Shown piece by piece: positions 1 to 8,142 of a stretch of DNA of 23,952 bases. Numbering within the stretch: the first letter of the stretch is position 1; each line of letters opens with the position of its first letter. A program made the translations under genes and the position numbers. Source of the DNA: Palsa-892 sp035555855. GTDB taxonomy: Bacteria; Pseudomonadota; Alphaproteobacteria; Rhizobiales; Xanthobacteraceae. The stretch spans positions 1 to 23,952 of the forward strand of contig DATMGD010000014.1 in assembly GCA_035555855.1 (NCBI GenBank), given 5' to 3'. The notes under the pieces were generated by a model that worked only from the letters and a program-made list of their open reading frames with translations, searched no databases and was not told where the DNA came from.

Positions 1-1
1 G

Positions 2-952
2 CTCGCGCAGGCGCCGGGCGGGCTGACATGCTTTTTAATGCCGCGTGTGACGCCCGAGGGCGGCATGAACGCGCTCGATTTCAAACGGCTTAAGGACAAG
101 CTCGGCAACTGTTCGAATGCGTCGAGTGAAGTGGAATTTCAAGGCGCTTATGCGCGGCGCTGTGGCCCGGAAGGCGAAGGGATCAAGACGATCATCCGCA
201 TGGTCGCTCTGACAAGGCTCGATTGCGTGATCGGCGCGCTCGGCATCCTGCGCGCAGCCTTGATGCAGGCGATCCATCATGTTCGCTTCCGCACGGTGTT
301 CCAGAAGAAACTTGTCGATCAGCCGCTGATGCGTGCGGTGGTCGCCGACCTTTGTCTCGAGCGGGAAGCGGCGCTTGCCTTGGGCTTTCGGCTGGCACGC
401 GCTTTCGATCATCCGGACGATGAGGATGAAATCGTTTATGCGCGGCTGATGACGCCGGTTGCGAAGCTTTATGTGTGCAAGATGGTGCCGGCGTTCGTGT
501 ACGAATGCCTCGAATGCCTTGGCGGCAACGGTTACGTCGAGGAAAACCCGATGGCTCGGCTCTATCGTGAAGCGCCGCTCAACGCGATATGGGAAGGCTC
601 GGGCAACATCATGGCGCTCGATTTCTTGCGCGGCGGTGCACGCGAACCGGAAGCCGCACAGCGCCTTATCGCGAAGCTTGCGCGGGAAACCAATGGATTG
701 CCGAATGCGCGGGCAGCGATCGAGCAAATCCAGAAGTTGCTGTCGTCTGGAAGACGCGAAGCGCATGCACGGCGCGCGGTCGAAGCGATAGCGCAACTTG
801 CTGCTGCGGCGGCGCTTTCAGCTTACGCACCTGCGGTCGCCGAAGCCTATGCCGCGCATCGGCTCGGCGGCATTGCCGGGCGTAACTACGGCGATCCGCT
901 ACCGGATGTTCTTGCGCTCGATCTGATGAAGCGAAGCTTCGCGCGCGCCTGA
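2..952 (+). CDS. aidB: AidB-like acyl-CoA dehydrogenase, 5' end missing
   Basis: This is the C-terminal part (316 residues visible) of an acyl-CoA dehydrogenase-fold flavoprotein of the AidB/isovaleryl-CoA dehydrogenase-like branch. The frame is open to the left edge, so the first in-frame ATG at 38 is internal. Recognisable stretches are LKDKLGNCSNASSEVEFQ, GEGIKTI, LTRLDCVIG, QPLMRAVVADL, LGGNGYVEENPMARLYREAP and IWEGSGNIMALD, which follow E. coli AidB closely as I remember it. The glutamate of IWEGSGN is at the usual catalytic-base position of acyl-CoA dehydrogenases, but AidB proteins have weak dehydrogenase activity and are linked to protection from alkylating agents with DNA binding. 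The native role here is not shown. Its TGA stop directly abuts the stop of the convergent AEC carrier gene. Confidence 0.88.
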   Translation, partial: LAQAPGGLTCFLMPRVTPEGGMNALDFKRLKDKLGNCSNASSEVEFQGAYARRCGPEGEGIKTIIRMVALTRLDCVIGALGILRAALMQAIHHVRFRTVFQKKLVDQPLMRAVVADLCLEREAALALGFRLARAFDHPDDEDEIVYARLMTPVAKLYVCKMVPAFVYECLECLGGNGYVEENPMARLYREAPLNAIWEGSGNIMALDFLRGGAREPEAAQRLIAKLARETNGLPNARAAIEQIQKLLSSGRREAHARRAVEAIAQLAAAAALSAYAPAVAEAYAAHRLGGIAGRNYGDPLPDVLALDLMKRSFARA

Positions 953-1891
953 TTAGAGTTGCTGAATGCCGGCAGCCATCAGCGCAAGCGTTACGGTGAC
1001 AAAGCCGAGGATGGTCTGAAAGGTGATGATCCGCGCATAGAGCGGAGCGTCGCCGCCCATCTGGCGCGCAAGGACGTAGCCGGCGGGCGCGGTCGGCACG
1101 CTGGTGATCAGCGTGACGATGGCGAGCGGCGGCCCCTGTAGCCCGAGGGCTTTCGCAAGACCGATGGCGCAAAGCGGGATCAGCGCGAGCTTCAGCACAG
1201 TGGGAATGAGCATCGCGGTGTTTATTTTCCACAAATTGCCGAGTTCGAGCCCGGCGCCGACGAGCAGAAGGCCGACGGCAAGGGAAGCGCGGCCAAGGAT
1301 CTCGGCGAAGGCGATCGAGAATTTCGGTAGCGGCAAGCCGGAGAGATTGATCGCGATGCCGACGAGGCACGACCAGATCAGCGGGTTGCGGACGATGTGC
1401 AGGAGCGTCGTGCCGAAGTCCACTTTCTCATCGGAGACGTAACGCGCAAGCACCCAGACGTTCAGTGCGTTGAACAGCGGCACCAGTGCGATCAACGCGA
1501 CGGATGTGAGCGCAAGCCCGTAGGCGTTATAGAGTGCAGCGGCGATGGCGAGCGAAATGTAGCTGCTCCAGCGCGTCGAGGCCTGAAAGATCGAGGTGTA
1601 GGATGCGCCGGAAAGCGCGAAGTGCCCGATCAGCCAGTTGCGCGCGAGCAGCAGCAGAACAGCCGCCGCCGCAAACGGAACGATCAGCGCGATTGCCATA
1701 TCGCGAACGGGAATGTCGCTCAGATCGGCGGTGCCGGTGGTGACGATCAGGAGCGCCGGAAACAGTACGTAATAGGTCAGTCGCTCGATCGGGTTCCACA
1801 TTTCCTCGTTGGGCAGCAACGTACGCCGCAGTACGGCGCCGAGCGCGATGATGAGGAAGACGGGGAGAAGGGCATTCGCGACGATATTCAT
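953..1891 (-). CDS. AEC-family (auxin efflux carrier-like) membrane transporter
   Basis: A 312-residue polytopic membrane protein with about ten hydrophobic segments, beginning MNIVANALLPVFLIIALGAVLRR, a typical N-terminus of bacterial AEC/permease carriers. Conserved-looking pieces are the segment near NPLIWSCLVGIAINLSG in the middle and TSVPTAPAGYVLARQMGGDA near the C-terminus, the second crossover-type region of the family. Family members export or exchange small organic acids such as malate or malonate; the substrate cannot be read here. It is the last gene of a leftward unit, starting 24 bp after ruvX, with no strong Shine-Dalgarno sequence, so translation may depend on the upstream genes. 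The TAA stop touches the stop of convergent aidB. Confidence 0.87.
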   Translation of the reverse strand: MNIVANALLPVFLIIALGAVLRRTLLPNEEMWNPIERLTYYVLFPALLIVTTGTADLSDIPVRDMAIALIVPFAAAAVLLLLARNWLIGHFALSGASYTSIFQASTRWSSYISLAIAAALYNAYGLALTSVALIALVPLFNALNVWVLARYVSDEKVDFGTTLLHIVRNPLIWSCLVGIAINLSGLPLPKFSIAFAEILGRASLAVGLLLVGAGLELGNLWKINTAMLIPTVLKLALIPLCAIGLAKALGLQGPPLAIVTLITSVPTAPAGYVLARQMGGDAPLYARIITFQTILGFVTVTLALMAAGIQQL

Positions 1892-1915
1892 GTTGTCTTG
1901 GTTCGGGTGTCTTGT

Positions 1916-2389
1916 TCAGGCCGCGTTGGCCATGCGGTCGAGCGCGCCTTGCAGGATGTAAGCCGCGGCCATTTTGTCCACGAGTTCCTTCCGGCGCGCG
2001 CGTGAGGCGTTTGCTTCGAGCAGCGTGCGGGTGACGGCAGCGGTCGAGAGCCGCTCATCCCAGAAGGCGACCGGAAGCTCGGTCATCGGCGAGAGATTGC
2101 GCACGAAGGCGCGCGTCGATTGCGCGCGCGGGCCTTCCGATCCGTCCATGTTGCGCGGCAGGCCAATGACCAGCCCGCCGACATTGTGCCGTTTTGCAAG
2201 CTCCAGCAGCCGTTCGGCGTCGGCGCGGAATTTGGTACGCTTCAGCGTTTCGAACGGCGAAGCGATGGTGCGGCGGATGTCGGAGAGCGCGAGCCCGATC
2301 GTTTTGTCGCCAAGATCGATGCCGAACAGGCAAGCGTCTTGCGGCAGCAGGGTATTGAACTCGACGAGCTCGACGATGTTGACGGCCAT
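1916..2389 (-). CDS. ruvX: Putative pre-16S rRNA nuclease / Holliday junction resolvase-like YqgF (RuvX)
   Basis: 157 residues, normal length for the YqgF/RuvX family, an RNase H-like fold nuclease that in E. coli takes part in maturation of the 16S rRNA 5' end. Visible family motifs are FGIDLGDKTIGLALSD with the first acidic residue of the active site (about residue 25), VIGLPRNMDGSEGP in the middle, PVAFWDERLST with its D-E pair, and the C-terminal DKMAAAYILQGALD carrying a further Asp. All expected acidic residues are present, so the protein should be active. The N-terminus has about 20 residues before the core. It starts 6 bp after the stop of the Na/Pi cotransporter and has only a weak ribosome site, which suggests coupling. 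E. coli yqgF is essential. Confidence 0.92.
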   Translation of the reverse strand: MAVNIVELVEFNTLLPQDACLFGIDLGDKTIGLALSDIRRTIASPFETLKRTKFRADAERLLELAKRHNVGGLVIGLPRNMDGSEGPRAQSTRAFVRNLSPMTELPVAFWDERLSTAAVTRTLLEANASRARRKELVDKMAAAYILQGALDRMANAA

Positions 2390-2395
2390 GGGCTT

Positions 2396-4084
2396 CTATT
2401 CTTTGCCGACGGCAAGAGGGATGAACGCCTCGTCATCCTTGTCGAGCAGCCGGCTTGGCAGAAGCTCGTTATTCTCGGAAAGCACCGGATAGGCGACCGA
2501 GACAATGTGCGCGGTAATGCGCTTCAGGTCGCGCACGATGTCGATGTGGAGCGAACTTGTCTCCAGGCTTTCGGCGCGTTTTTCGCGCAGGCGATGCAGA
2601 TGGTTTTGCGTCGCCGTCCATTCGAGATCGCGCATCGCGGTCTTCGCCTGCATGAGGGAGCGCGCATCGTGCAGGTTGGAGGTCATGAATACGCTGACCG
2701 CGAGCCGCAGGTTTTCGAGGATCTGGTTCAGCATATTGGAAATTTCCTGAAAGCCCTCGGACGAAAAGGTGAGATGGTTTTTGATCTTCTTCTCGGCAAG
2801 TTCGCTCAGGCTCTTCTCGACGATGTCGCCGACGTGCTCGAGGTTGATCGTGAAGGCAAGAATATCCTCGCAGCGGCGCGCCTCCGTTTCGGGTAGCTTG
2901 TCGTTGCGGCTGATTTCCGTGAGATAAAGCTTAAGCACGTTGTGCAACTCGTCAACGACGTCGTCCATCTGGGCGATCTCGCCGATCTGTTTGCGGTCAT
3001 CGTCCTTGATGGCGGCAAGGAAAGCTTTCAGCATTCGCTCGATGATATCGACCATGCGCAGCACTTCGCGCGAGGCGGAAGCAAGGGCGACGCTCGGCGT
3101 CGCAAGCTCAGTCGAGGTGATGTAACGCGGTGTGCCCGGCGAGTCGGTAATGGATTTGGCGGGAATGAACCGGCTGCAAAGCGCGGCGAGCGGATTGAGC
3201 AGGCCGATGAAAACGACCGCAAGTGCGACGTTGAACAGCGTATGGAAGTCGGCGGCCTCGCGCGCCGGATTGCCTTCGAATGCGGCGAGCCACTCGGCGA
3301 TCTTCGGCAAGAAGGGGATCGCCGCGACGGTGCCGAGTCCGCGCACGATCAGGTTGCCGAGCGCGAGCCGCCGCGCGCTGCCGCTTTGGCTGGTGCCGAT
3401 GAATTGCGGAATGACATTGCCGAGGTTGGCGCCGAGCACCAGCGCAAGTGCTGCCGCCGGAGTCACGATTGCTGCTGCCGAGAGCGACATAACGAGTAGC
3501 ACGACGGCGACGCTCGAATAGGAAGCCCAGGTGAGGAGCGCGGCGAGAATGACGTTGATGACCGGATCGCCGGTGATGGTCGCGAACAGCGCACGCACCG
3601 GCGCGGCTTTTTCGATCGGCCCCATCACACCGACGATCAGGTGCAGCGCGAGCAACAGAATGCCGACGCCGATCGCGACGCGGCCGAGATCGCGGGTGCG
3701 CGTCTTGGGGCCCTGATTGTAGGCGATCAATCCAACGAGAATAAAAATCGGCGCGATGGCGGAGGTGTCGAAGGTCAGCACCTGCACGATTAATGTGGTG
3801 CCGACATTGGCGCCGAGGATGACGGCGAGCGCGGGAACGAGTTCCATCACGCCGCTCGCGAGGAAGCCCGCGGTCATGAGGCCGGTCGCGGTGCTGCTTT
3901 GCAGGAGCGCGGTGATGCCGAGGCCCGCGGCGAACGCCTTCCAGCGATTTCGGATGGCGATGCTCAGGAACTGACGGAGCTCGGAACCGTAGGCTTGCAT
4001 GATGCCGGTTTCCACCATGCGGATGCCCCACAGGAGGAGTGCGACATAGCCCGCGATATGGAGCAGGACCATCGTGGTGGACAT
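2396..4084 (-). CDS. Na+/phosphate cotransporter family protein with PhoU-like C-terminal domain
   Basis: 562 residues from the chosen ATG (MSTTMVLLHIAGYVALLLWG). The first ~320 residues are membrane-embedded and carry the two inverted Na/Pi (NptA/YjbB type) repeats: ALLQSSTATGLMTAG with GANVGTTLIVQVL, and later GANLGNVIPQFIGTSQSG. The QSST motif is the ion- and phosphate-binding signature of the family. Residues ~340-555 are helical and soluble-looking, matching PhoU-like four-helix domains that may sense or gate phosphate flux. A TTG codon 39 bp upstream (4123) would extend the protein, but the ATG places the start just before the first membrane segment; GAGG lies about 14 nt before it. It is the first gene of the leftward unit with ruvX and the AEC carrier. 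Direction of transport is not shown. Confidence 0.9.
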   Translation of the reverse strand: MSTTMVLLHIAGYVALLLWGIRMVETGIMQAYGSELRQFLSIAIRNRWKAFAAGLGITALLQSSTATGLMTAGFLASGVMELVPALAVILGANVGTTLIVQVLTFDTSAIAPIFILVGLIAYNQGPKTRTRDLGRVAIGVGILLLALHLIVGVMGPIEKAAPVRALFATITGDPVINVILAALLTWASYSSVAVVLLVMSLSAAAIVTPAAALALVLGANLGNVIPQFIGTSQSGSARRLALGNLIVRGLGTVAAIPFLPKIAEWLAAFEGNPAREAADFHTLFNVALAVVFIGLLNPLAALCSRFIPAKSITDSPGTPRYITSTELATPSVALASASREVLRMVDIIERMLKAFLAAIKDDDRKQIGEIAQMDDVVDELHNVLKLYLTEISRNDKLPETEARRCEDILAFTINLEHVGDIVEKSLSELAEKKIKNHLTFSSEGFQEISNMLNQILENLRLAVSVFMTSNLHDARSLMQAKTAMRDLEWTATQNHLHRLREKRAESLETSSLHIDIVRDLKRITAHIVSVAYPVLSENNELLPSRLLDKDDEAFIPLAVGKE

Positions 4085-4297
4085 TCGGTTTCGTACGACC
4101 TCGTATTGGTTCCGCGCCGGCAAGAACTACGCCGGTTGAACGCGTCAATTTACAGGAGCCGCCGCGCTCGATTTCGGCAGGTCGGGCGAGCCTTCGCGTC
4201 AAGCGAACAACGCGACGCAAAAGGGGCGGGCGGATAAGCAACGCCGAATGATCGCTCAAAATCTAAAGTAATGCGTTTGCGCGTCAACCCGCATGCG

Positions 4298-4325
4298 TTG
4301 TGACGACACAAGTTCGAACTATACT
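4298..4325 (+). promoter_or_regulatory. Probable sigma70-type promoter of the UPF0173 hydrolase gene
   Basis: TTGTGA (4298-4303) and TATACT (4320-4325) are separated by 16 nt. Transcription would start near 4332, leaving a short leader of about 18 nt with GGAGG at 4341-4345 before the ATG at 4350. The position in the intergenic space between divergent genes fits. Called by eye only. Confidence 0.55.
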
Positions 4326-4349
4326 CGCGGACGGTATTTGGAGGTCGCG

Positions 4350-5048
4350 ATGCAAGTCACCTGGTACGGCCATTCGGCGTTTCGTCTTGATTTCGGCGGC
4401 AAGGCCGTCCTGATCGACCCGTTTTTTACAGGCAATCCCGGCTTCGGCGGCGACCCCGAAGCAGCGGCGAAGGAAGTCTCCCACATTCTGCTCACCCACG
4501 GACATGACGATCATGTCGGCGATTCGGTCGCGATTGCGAAGAAGACCGGCGCCAAGGTGGTGGCGAATTTCGAGATCTGCATGCGGCTGAACAGTCAGGG
4601 CGTCGAGAACATCGACCCGATGAATATGGGCGGCACGCTCGATCAGGGTGGCTTCACCGTTTCGATGGTGCGCGCCGACCACTCGTCGAGCCACAACGAC
4701 AACGGCACCGCTGTCTATCTCGGCAATCCCGGCGGCCTGATCGTGAAGGCGCCCAACGAACCGACGATCTATCACATGGGCGATACCGATATCTTTTCCG
4801 ACATGGCACTGATCAACGAGATTTACGCGCCGGACGTCGCCTTCGTTCCGGTCGGCGACCGCTTCACGATGAGCCCGAAACTCGCGGCTATGGCGGTGAA
4901 GAAATTTTTCAAGTTGAAGAGCGTGGTCCCGTGCCACTACGGCTCATTCCCGATCATCGAGCCGAATGCCGACAAGTTCATTGCCGAGATGAAAGGCGCC
5001 GCGACAAAAGTAATCGTGCCGGAGAAGGGCAAGGCGGTGACGGTCTGA
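4350..5048 (+). CDS. UPF0173 family metal-dependent hydrolase (metallo-beta-lactamase fold)
   Basis: 232 residues, the usual size for UPF0173 proteins. The start MQVTWYGHSAFRLDF is a family hallmark, and GGAGG lies just upstream of this ATG; an upstream in-frame ATG at 4293 would add 19 residues that overlap the promoter and is rejected. The metal-binding motif HxHxDH is LTHGHDDHVGD (H50, H52, D54, H55). Further ligands are expected in HMGDTDIF and VPCHYGSFP. No signal peptide is seen, so it should be cytoplasmic. The substrate is unknown for this family. The DUF2585 gene follows after 8 bp and probably shares its transcript. Confidence 0.93.
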   Translation: MQVTWYGHSAFRLDFGGKAVLIDPFFTGNPGFGGDPEAAAKEVSHILLTHGHDDHVGDSVAIAKKTGAKVVANFEICMRLNSQGVENIDPMNMGGTLDQGGFTVSMVRADHSSSHNDNGTAVYLGNPGGLIVKAPNEPTIYHMGDTDIFSDMALINEIYAPDVAFVPVGDRFTMSPKLAAMAVKKFFKLKSVVPCHYGSFPIIEPNADKFIAEMKGAATKVIVPEKGKAVTV

Positions 5049-5056
5049 GCCGCGTC

Positions 5057-5632
5057 ATGGCAGACATGGCTTTGATGCGGACGAGGACGGCGCTGATTGC
5101 CGTGCTCATGCTGCTCGCGGGACAGGCGCTCACTTTATATTTGATGGGGCGGACGCCGATCTGCACCTGCGGCTACGTCAAGCTGTGGCACGGCGTCGTC
5201 AATAGCTCCGAGAATTCGCAGCATATCTCGGACTGGTACACATTCTCGCACATCATCCACGGCTTCATCTTTTATGCGCTGACGTGGCTCGTGTTGCAGC
5301 GCGCTTCGCTTGGTATGCGGCTTGTCGCTGCCGTCATGCTCGAAGCCGGGTGGGAAATTTTCGAGAATACCGATCTGATCATCAATCGCTATCGCACGGC
5401 GACGATCTCGCTCGACTATTATGGCGACAGCATCATCAATTCGGTTTGCGATACGCTGGCGATGATCGCCGGCTTTCTGCTGGCGTGGCGGCTTCCGGTA
5501 TGGACGACCGTCACGCTTGCTTTGCTGATCGAAGCGGGGCTCGCGTATTTTATTCGCGATAACCTCACGCTCAATATTCTGATGCTGGTCTATCCGCTCG
5601 ACATTGTCCGGAACTGGCAGGCCGGCGGCTGA
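5057..5632 (+). CDS. DUF2585 (UPF0314) family membrane protein
   Basis: 191 residues with an N-terminal hydrophobic segment (about 9-30), then a short loop CTCGYVKLWHG and a conserved polar patch NSSENSQHISDWYTFSHIIHG, followed by three or four more hydrophobic helices ending in NILMLVYPLDIVRNWQ. This composition matches the DUF2585/UPF0314 family, which I know mainly from alphaproteobacteria; no function is established. The repeated His, Asp and Glu residues near membrane surfaces (HIIHGF, EAGWEIFENTD) could bind a metal or form an active site, but that is inference. The start at 5057 lies 8 bp after the hydrolase gene. It ends 6 bp before the stop of the convergent dps. Confidence 0.85.
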   Translation: MADMALMRTRTALIAVLMLLAGQALTLYLMGRTPICTCGYVKLWHGVVNSSENSQHISDWYTFSHIIHGFIFYALTWLVLQRASLGMRLVAAVMLEAGWEIFENTDLIINRYRTATISLDYYGDSIINSVCDTLAMIAGFLLAWRLPVWTTVTLALLIEAGLAYFIRDNLTLNILMLVYPLDIVRNWQAGG

Positions 5633-5638
5633 GCCATA

Positions 5639-6163
5639 TCAGTTGTTGGGTGACTCTCCCGAGCGGCCTGATTCAAACAAGAACCAGGTGCGGCGCTCGG
5701 TTTCGTCGATCCAGTTTTCCAACAAACTGGCGGTCGCAACGTCGCCATGTTCGTCACAGAGATCGTGTACCTCGCGCATGGCGGCGGAGAGCTGTTTGTT
5801 GTCGTCGCGGAGTTCGGCCAACATGTCGAGTGGCGTGACGTAATCGGCGTCGTTGTCCTCAATGCGTTGCAGACGCGCGATGTTGCCGATCGAGTGCAGC
5901 GTGATGCCGCCGATCTTGCGCACGCGCTCGGCGATGTCGTCGGTCATGGCGAAGATCTGGTCGCTCTGTTCGTCGAGAAGAAGGTGGTAGTCGCGAAAGT
6001 GCGGCCCCGACATGTGCCAGTGGAAATTCTTGGTCTTGAGATAGAGTGCGAAAACATCGGCGAGGAGCGCGTTCAGACCGCCGGAAATATCGTGGGTCGC
6101 GTTGCTTTCGAGGTTGGTGGGGGTTTGAAGCGCGGCGGTGCGCCGTCCTTTCGCGTCGTTCAT
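5639..6163 (-). CDS. dps: Dps family DNA-binding ferritin-like protein
   Basis: 174 residues, the usual size of Dps, a dodecameric iron-storing protein that protects DNA in starvation and oxidative stress. The ferroxidase ligands line up by spacing with E. coli Dps: H48 in KNFHWH, H60 and D64 in DYHLLLDEQSDQ, D75 and E79 in MTDDIAER, so the inter-subunit iron site is complete. The first ~24 residues form a polar tail containing a KGRR group that could contact DNA. A good ribosome site AAGGAG sits 7 nt before the ATG. It stands alone between convergent DUF2585 and divergent gatCA; I do not see a convincing OxyR or Fur site in the upstream 200 bp. Confidence 0.95.
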   Translation of the reverse strand: MNDAKGRRTAALQTPTNLESNATHDISGGLNALLADVFALYLKTKNFHWHMSGPHFRDYHLLLDEQSDQIFAMTDDIAERVRKIGGITLHSIGNIARLQRIEDNDADYVTPLDMLAELRDDNKQLSAAMREVHDLCDEHGDVATASLLENWIDETERRTWFLFESGRSGESPNN

Positions 6164-6315
6164 TATTCCACTCCTTCTGCAAAATTGCCCGAGCCGCTGG
6201 CGATGCCTGGTCCGTTACGATCAGGAATAGATAGGGTAGCGCAATGAGCCATCAACGCTATGACGTTTTATGGGTATTTTTGCCGCGCCCGGAGCCGGTT
6301 TGGGCCTGTAAACGG

Positions 6316-6344
6316 TTGTAAAATCGATGGTCTCTGGCTATAGC
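6316..6344 (+). promoter_or_regulatory. Probable promoter of gatCA
   Basis: TTGTAA (6316-6321) and TATAGC (6339-6344) are separated by exactly 17 nt, upstream of gatC. Transcription would start about 15 bp before the gatC ATG, and GAGGGAG (6355-6361) is the ribosome site. Called by eye. Confidence 0.5.
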
Positions 6345-6366
6345 CCGCTCATTCGAGGGAGCTTCC

Positions 6367-6654
6367 ATGAGCATTGACGCTGCAACCGTCCGACGGATCG
6401 CGCATCTGGCGCGGATCAAGGTCGAGGACGGCGAAATCGACCATCTCGCGGGCGAGATCAATTCGATCCTGGGTTTCGTCGAGCAACTCAAGGAAGTGAA
6501 CGTCGAGGGCGTCGAGCCGATGACTTCGGTCACGCCGATGAAGCTGCCGTTGCGCAAGGATGTCGTCACCGACGGCGGCGACGCGAAGAAGGTGCTGATG
6601 AACGCGCCGCAGAGCGAGGAAGGGTTCTTCCTCGTGCCGAAAGTCGTGGAGTAG
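6367..6654 (+). CDS. gatC: Aspartyl/glutamyl-tRNA(Asn/Gln) amidotransferase subunit C
   Basis: 95 residues, normal for GatC, the small stabilising subunit of the GatCAB complex that converts mischarged Glu-tRNA(Gln) or Asp-tRNA(Asn) to the amidated form. Conserved pieces are VRRIAHLARIKV at the N-terminus, LAGEINSILGFVEQL in the middle, and EGVEPMTSVTPMKLPLRKDVV, the extended strand that wraps GatA. A GAGGGAG ribosome site is suitably spaced. The stop is followed after 4 bp by the GTG start of gatA, so the two are co-translated. Confidence 0.96.
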   Translation: MSIDAATVRRIAHLARIKVEDGEIDHLAGEINSILGFVEQLKEVNVEGVEPMTSVTPMKLPLRKDVVTDGGDAKKVLMNAPQSEEGFFLVPKVVE

Positions 6655-6658
6655 GCGT

Positions 6659-8140
6659 GTGTCGAAGCTGACATCCCTGACATTGGCGGAGGCGCGCGAC
6701 GGATTGCGCGCCAAGCAATTTTCGGCGGTCGAAATCGCCGACGCGCATCTTGCCGCGATCGAGAAAGCGAAAAGCCTGAACGCCTACATCCTCGAGACGC
6801 CGGAAAAGGCGCGGGCGATGGCGGCCGAGTCCGACAAGCGCATCAAGGCGGGCGATGCGCGGCCTTTGGAAGGCATCGCGCTCGGCGTCAAGGATCTGTT
6901 CGCGACCGAAGGCGTGCGCACGACAGCGTGCTCGAAAATTCTCGGGAATTTCGAGCCGCCTTACGAGTCGACGGTGACCTCGCATCTGTGGCGCGACGGC
7001 GCGGTGATGCTCGGCAAACTCAACAACGACGAGTTCGCCATGGGCTCGTCGAACGAAACCTCGGCCTTCGGGCCGGTGGTTTCGCCTTGGCAGCGCAAGG
7101 GCTCGAACGCGAAGCTCGTGCCGGGCGGCTCATCCGGCGGCTCGGCGGCAGCGGTTGCCGCTAATCTTTGTCTTGGGGCGACAGGTACTGACACCGGCGG
7201 TTCAATCCGCCAGCCTGCGGCTTTCACCGGCATCGTCGGCATCAAGCCGACCTATGGCCGCTGCTCGCGCTGGGGCATCGTGGCATTTGCGTCGTCGCTC
7301 GATCAGGCGGGCCCGTTCGCGCGCACGGTGCAGGACACGGCGATTTTGCTGCGCTCGATGGCAGGGCACGATCCGAAGGATTCCACCTGCATCGACAAGG
7401 AAGTGCCCGATTACGAAAAGGCAATCGGGAAATCGGTGAAGGGCATGAAGATCGGTATTCCGAAAGAGTACCGCATCGATGGCGTGCCTGCGGAGATCGG
7501 GAAGCTTTGGGAGCAGGGCACCGAGTGGTTGAAGAAGGCGGGCGCCGAGATCGTCGAGATTTCGCTGCCGCATACGAAGTATGCGCTGCCGGCCTATTAC
7601 ATCGTCGCGCCGGCGGAGGCTTCATCCAATCTCGCTCGCTATGATGGCGTGCGCTATGGCCTGCGCGTGCCGGGCAGGGATATCATCGAGCTTTACGAAA
7701 ATACGCGCGCCGCGGGTTTTGGCGCCGAGGTGAAGCGGCGCATTCTGATCGGCACTTATGTTCTCTCAGCCGGTTACTACGACGCTTATTACCTGCGCGC
7801 GCAGAAAGTGCGTACGCTGATCAAGCGCGACTTCGAGGAAGCGTTCAAGCAGGGCGTGAACGCGATCCTGACACCCGCAACGCCGTCATCGGCATTCGGT
7901 GTCGGCGAGAAGTCCGGCGCCGATCCGGTCGAGATGTATCTGAATGACGTCTTCACCGTAACCGTCAACATGGCCGGCCTGCCGGCCATTGCCGTGCCCG
8001 CGGGGCTCGATGGTTCGGCATTGCCGCTCGGCTTGCAACTGATCGGACGGCCGTTTGATGAGGAAACGTTGTTCTCGCTCGGTCATGTGATCGAGCAGTC
8101 GGCGGGCCGCATCAAGCTGCCGGATCCCTGGTGGAGCTGA
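6659..8140 (+). CDS. gatA: Glutamyl-tRNA(Gln) amidotransferase subunit A
   Basis: 493 residues, full length for GatA, the glutaminase subunit. The amidase-signature catalytic triad is intact: Lys78 in LGVKDLF, cis-Ser158 in PGGSSGGSAAAVAA and nucleophile Ser182 in TDTGGSIRQPA; the 24-residue spacing between the serines equals that of Staphylococcus GatA. The Asn-rich GKLNNDEFAMGSSNETSAFG segment is also typical and argues for GatA rather than a generic amidase, as does the adjacent gatC. Translation starts at a GTG 4 bp after gatC. The next gene, a chorismate mutase, begins 2 bp after the stop. Confidence 0.97.
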   Translation: MSKLTSLTLAEARDGLRAKQFSAVEIADAHLAAIEKAKSLNAYILETPEKARAMAAESDKRIKAGDARPLEGIALGVKDLFATEGVRTTACSKILGNFEPPYESTVTSHLWRDGAVMLGKLNNDEFAMGSSNETSAFGPVVSPWQRKGSNAKLVPGGSSGGSAAAVAANLCLGATGTDTGGSIRQPAAFTGIVGIKPTYGRCSRWGIVAFASSLDQAGPFARTVQDTAILLRSMAGHDPKDSTCIDKEVPDYEKAIGKSVKGMKIGIPKEYRIDGVPAEIGKLWEQGTEWLKKAGAEIVEISLPHTKYALPAYYIVAPAEASSNLARYDGVRYGLRVPGRDIIELYENTRAAGFGAEVKRRILIGTYVLSAGYYDAYYLRAQKVRTLIKRDFEEAFKQGVNAILTPATPSSAFGVGEKSGADPVEMYLNDVFTVTVNMAGLPAIAVPAGLDGSALPLGLQLIGRPFDEETLFSLGHVIEQSAGRIKLPDPWWS

Positions 8141-8142
8141 AG

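Noticed and set aside
4085..4123. Longer start (TTG at 4123) for the Na/Pi cotransporter
   Set aside because: The added 13 residues are polar and non-family-like, and the ATG at 4084 stands right before the first membrane helix.
8131..8142. GTG start of the chorismate mutase overlapping gatA
   Set aside because: The ATG at 8143 has the better-placed GGAG and matches the usual length of the domain.
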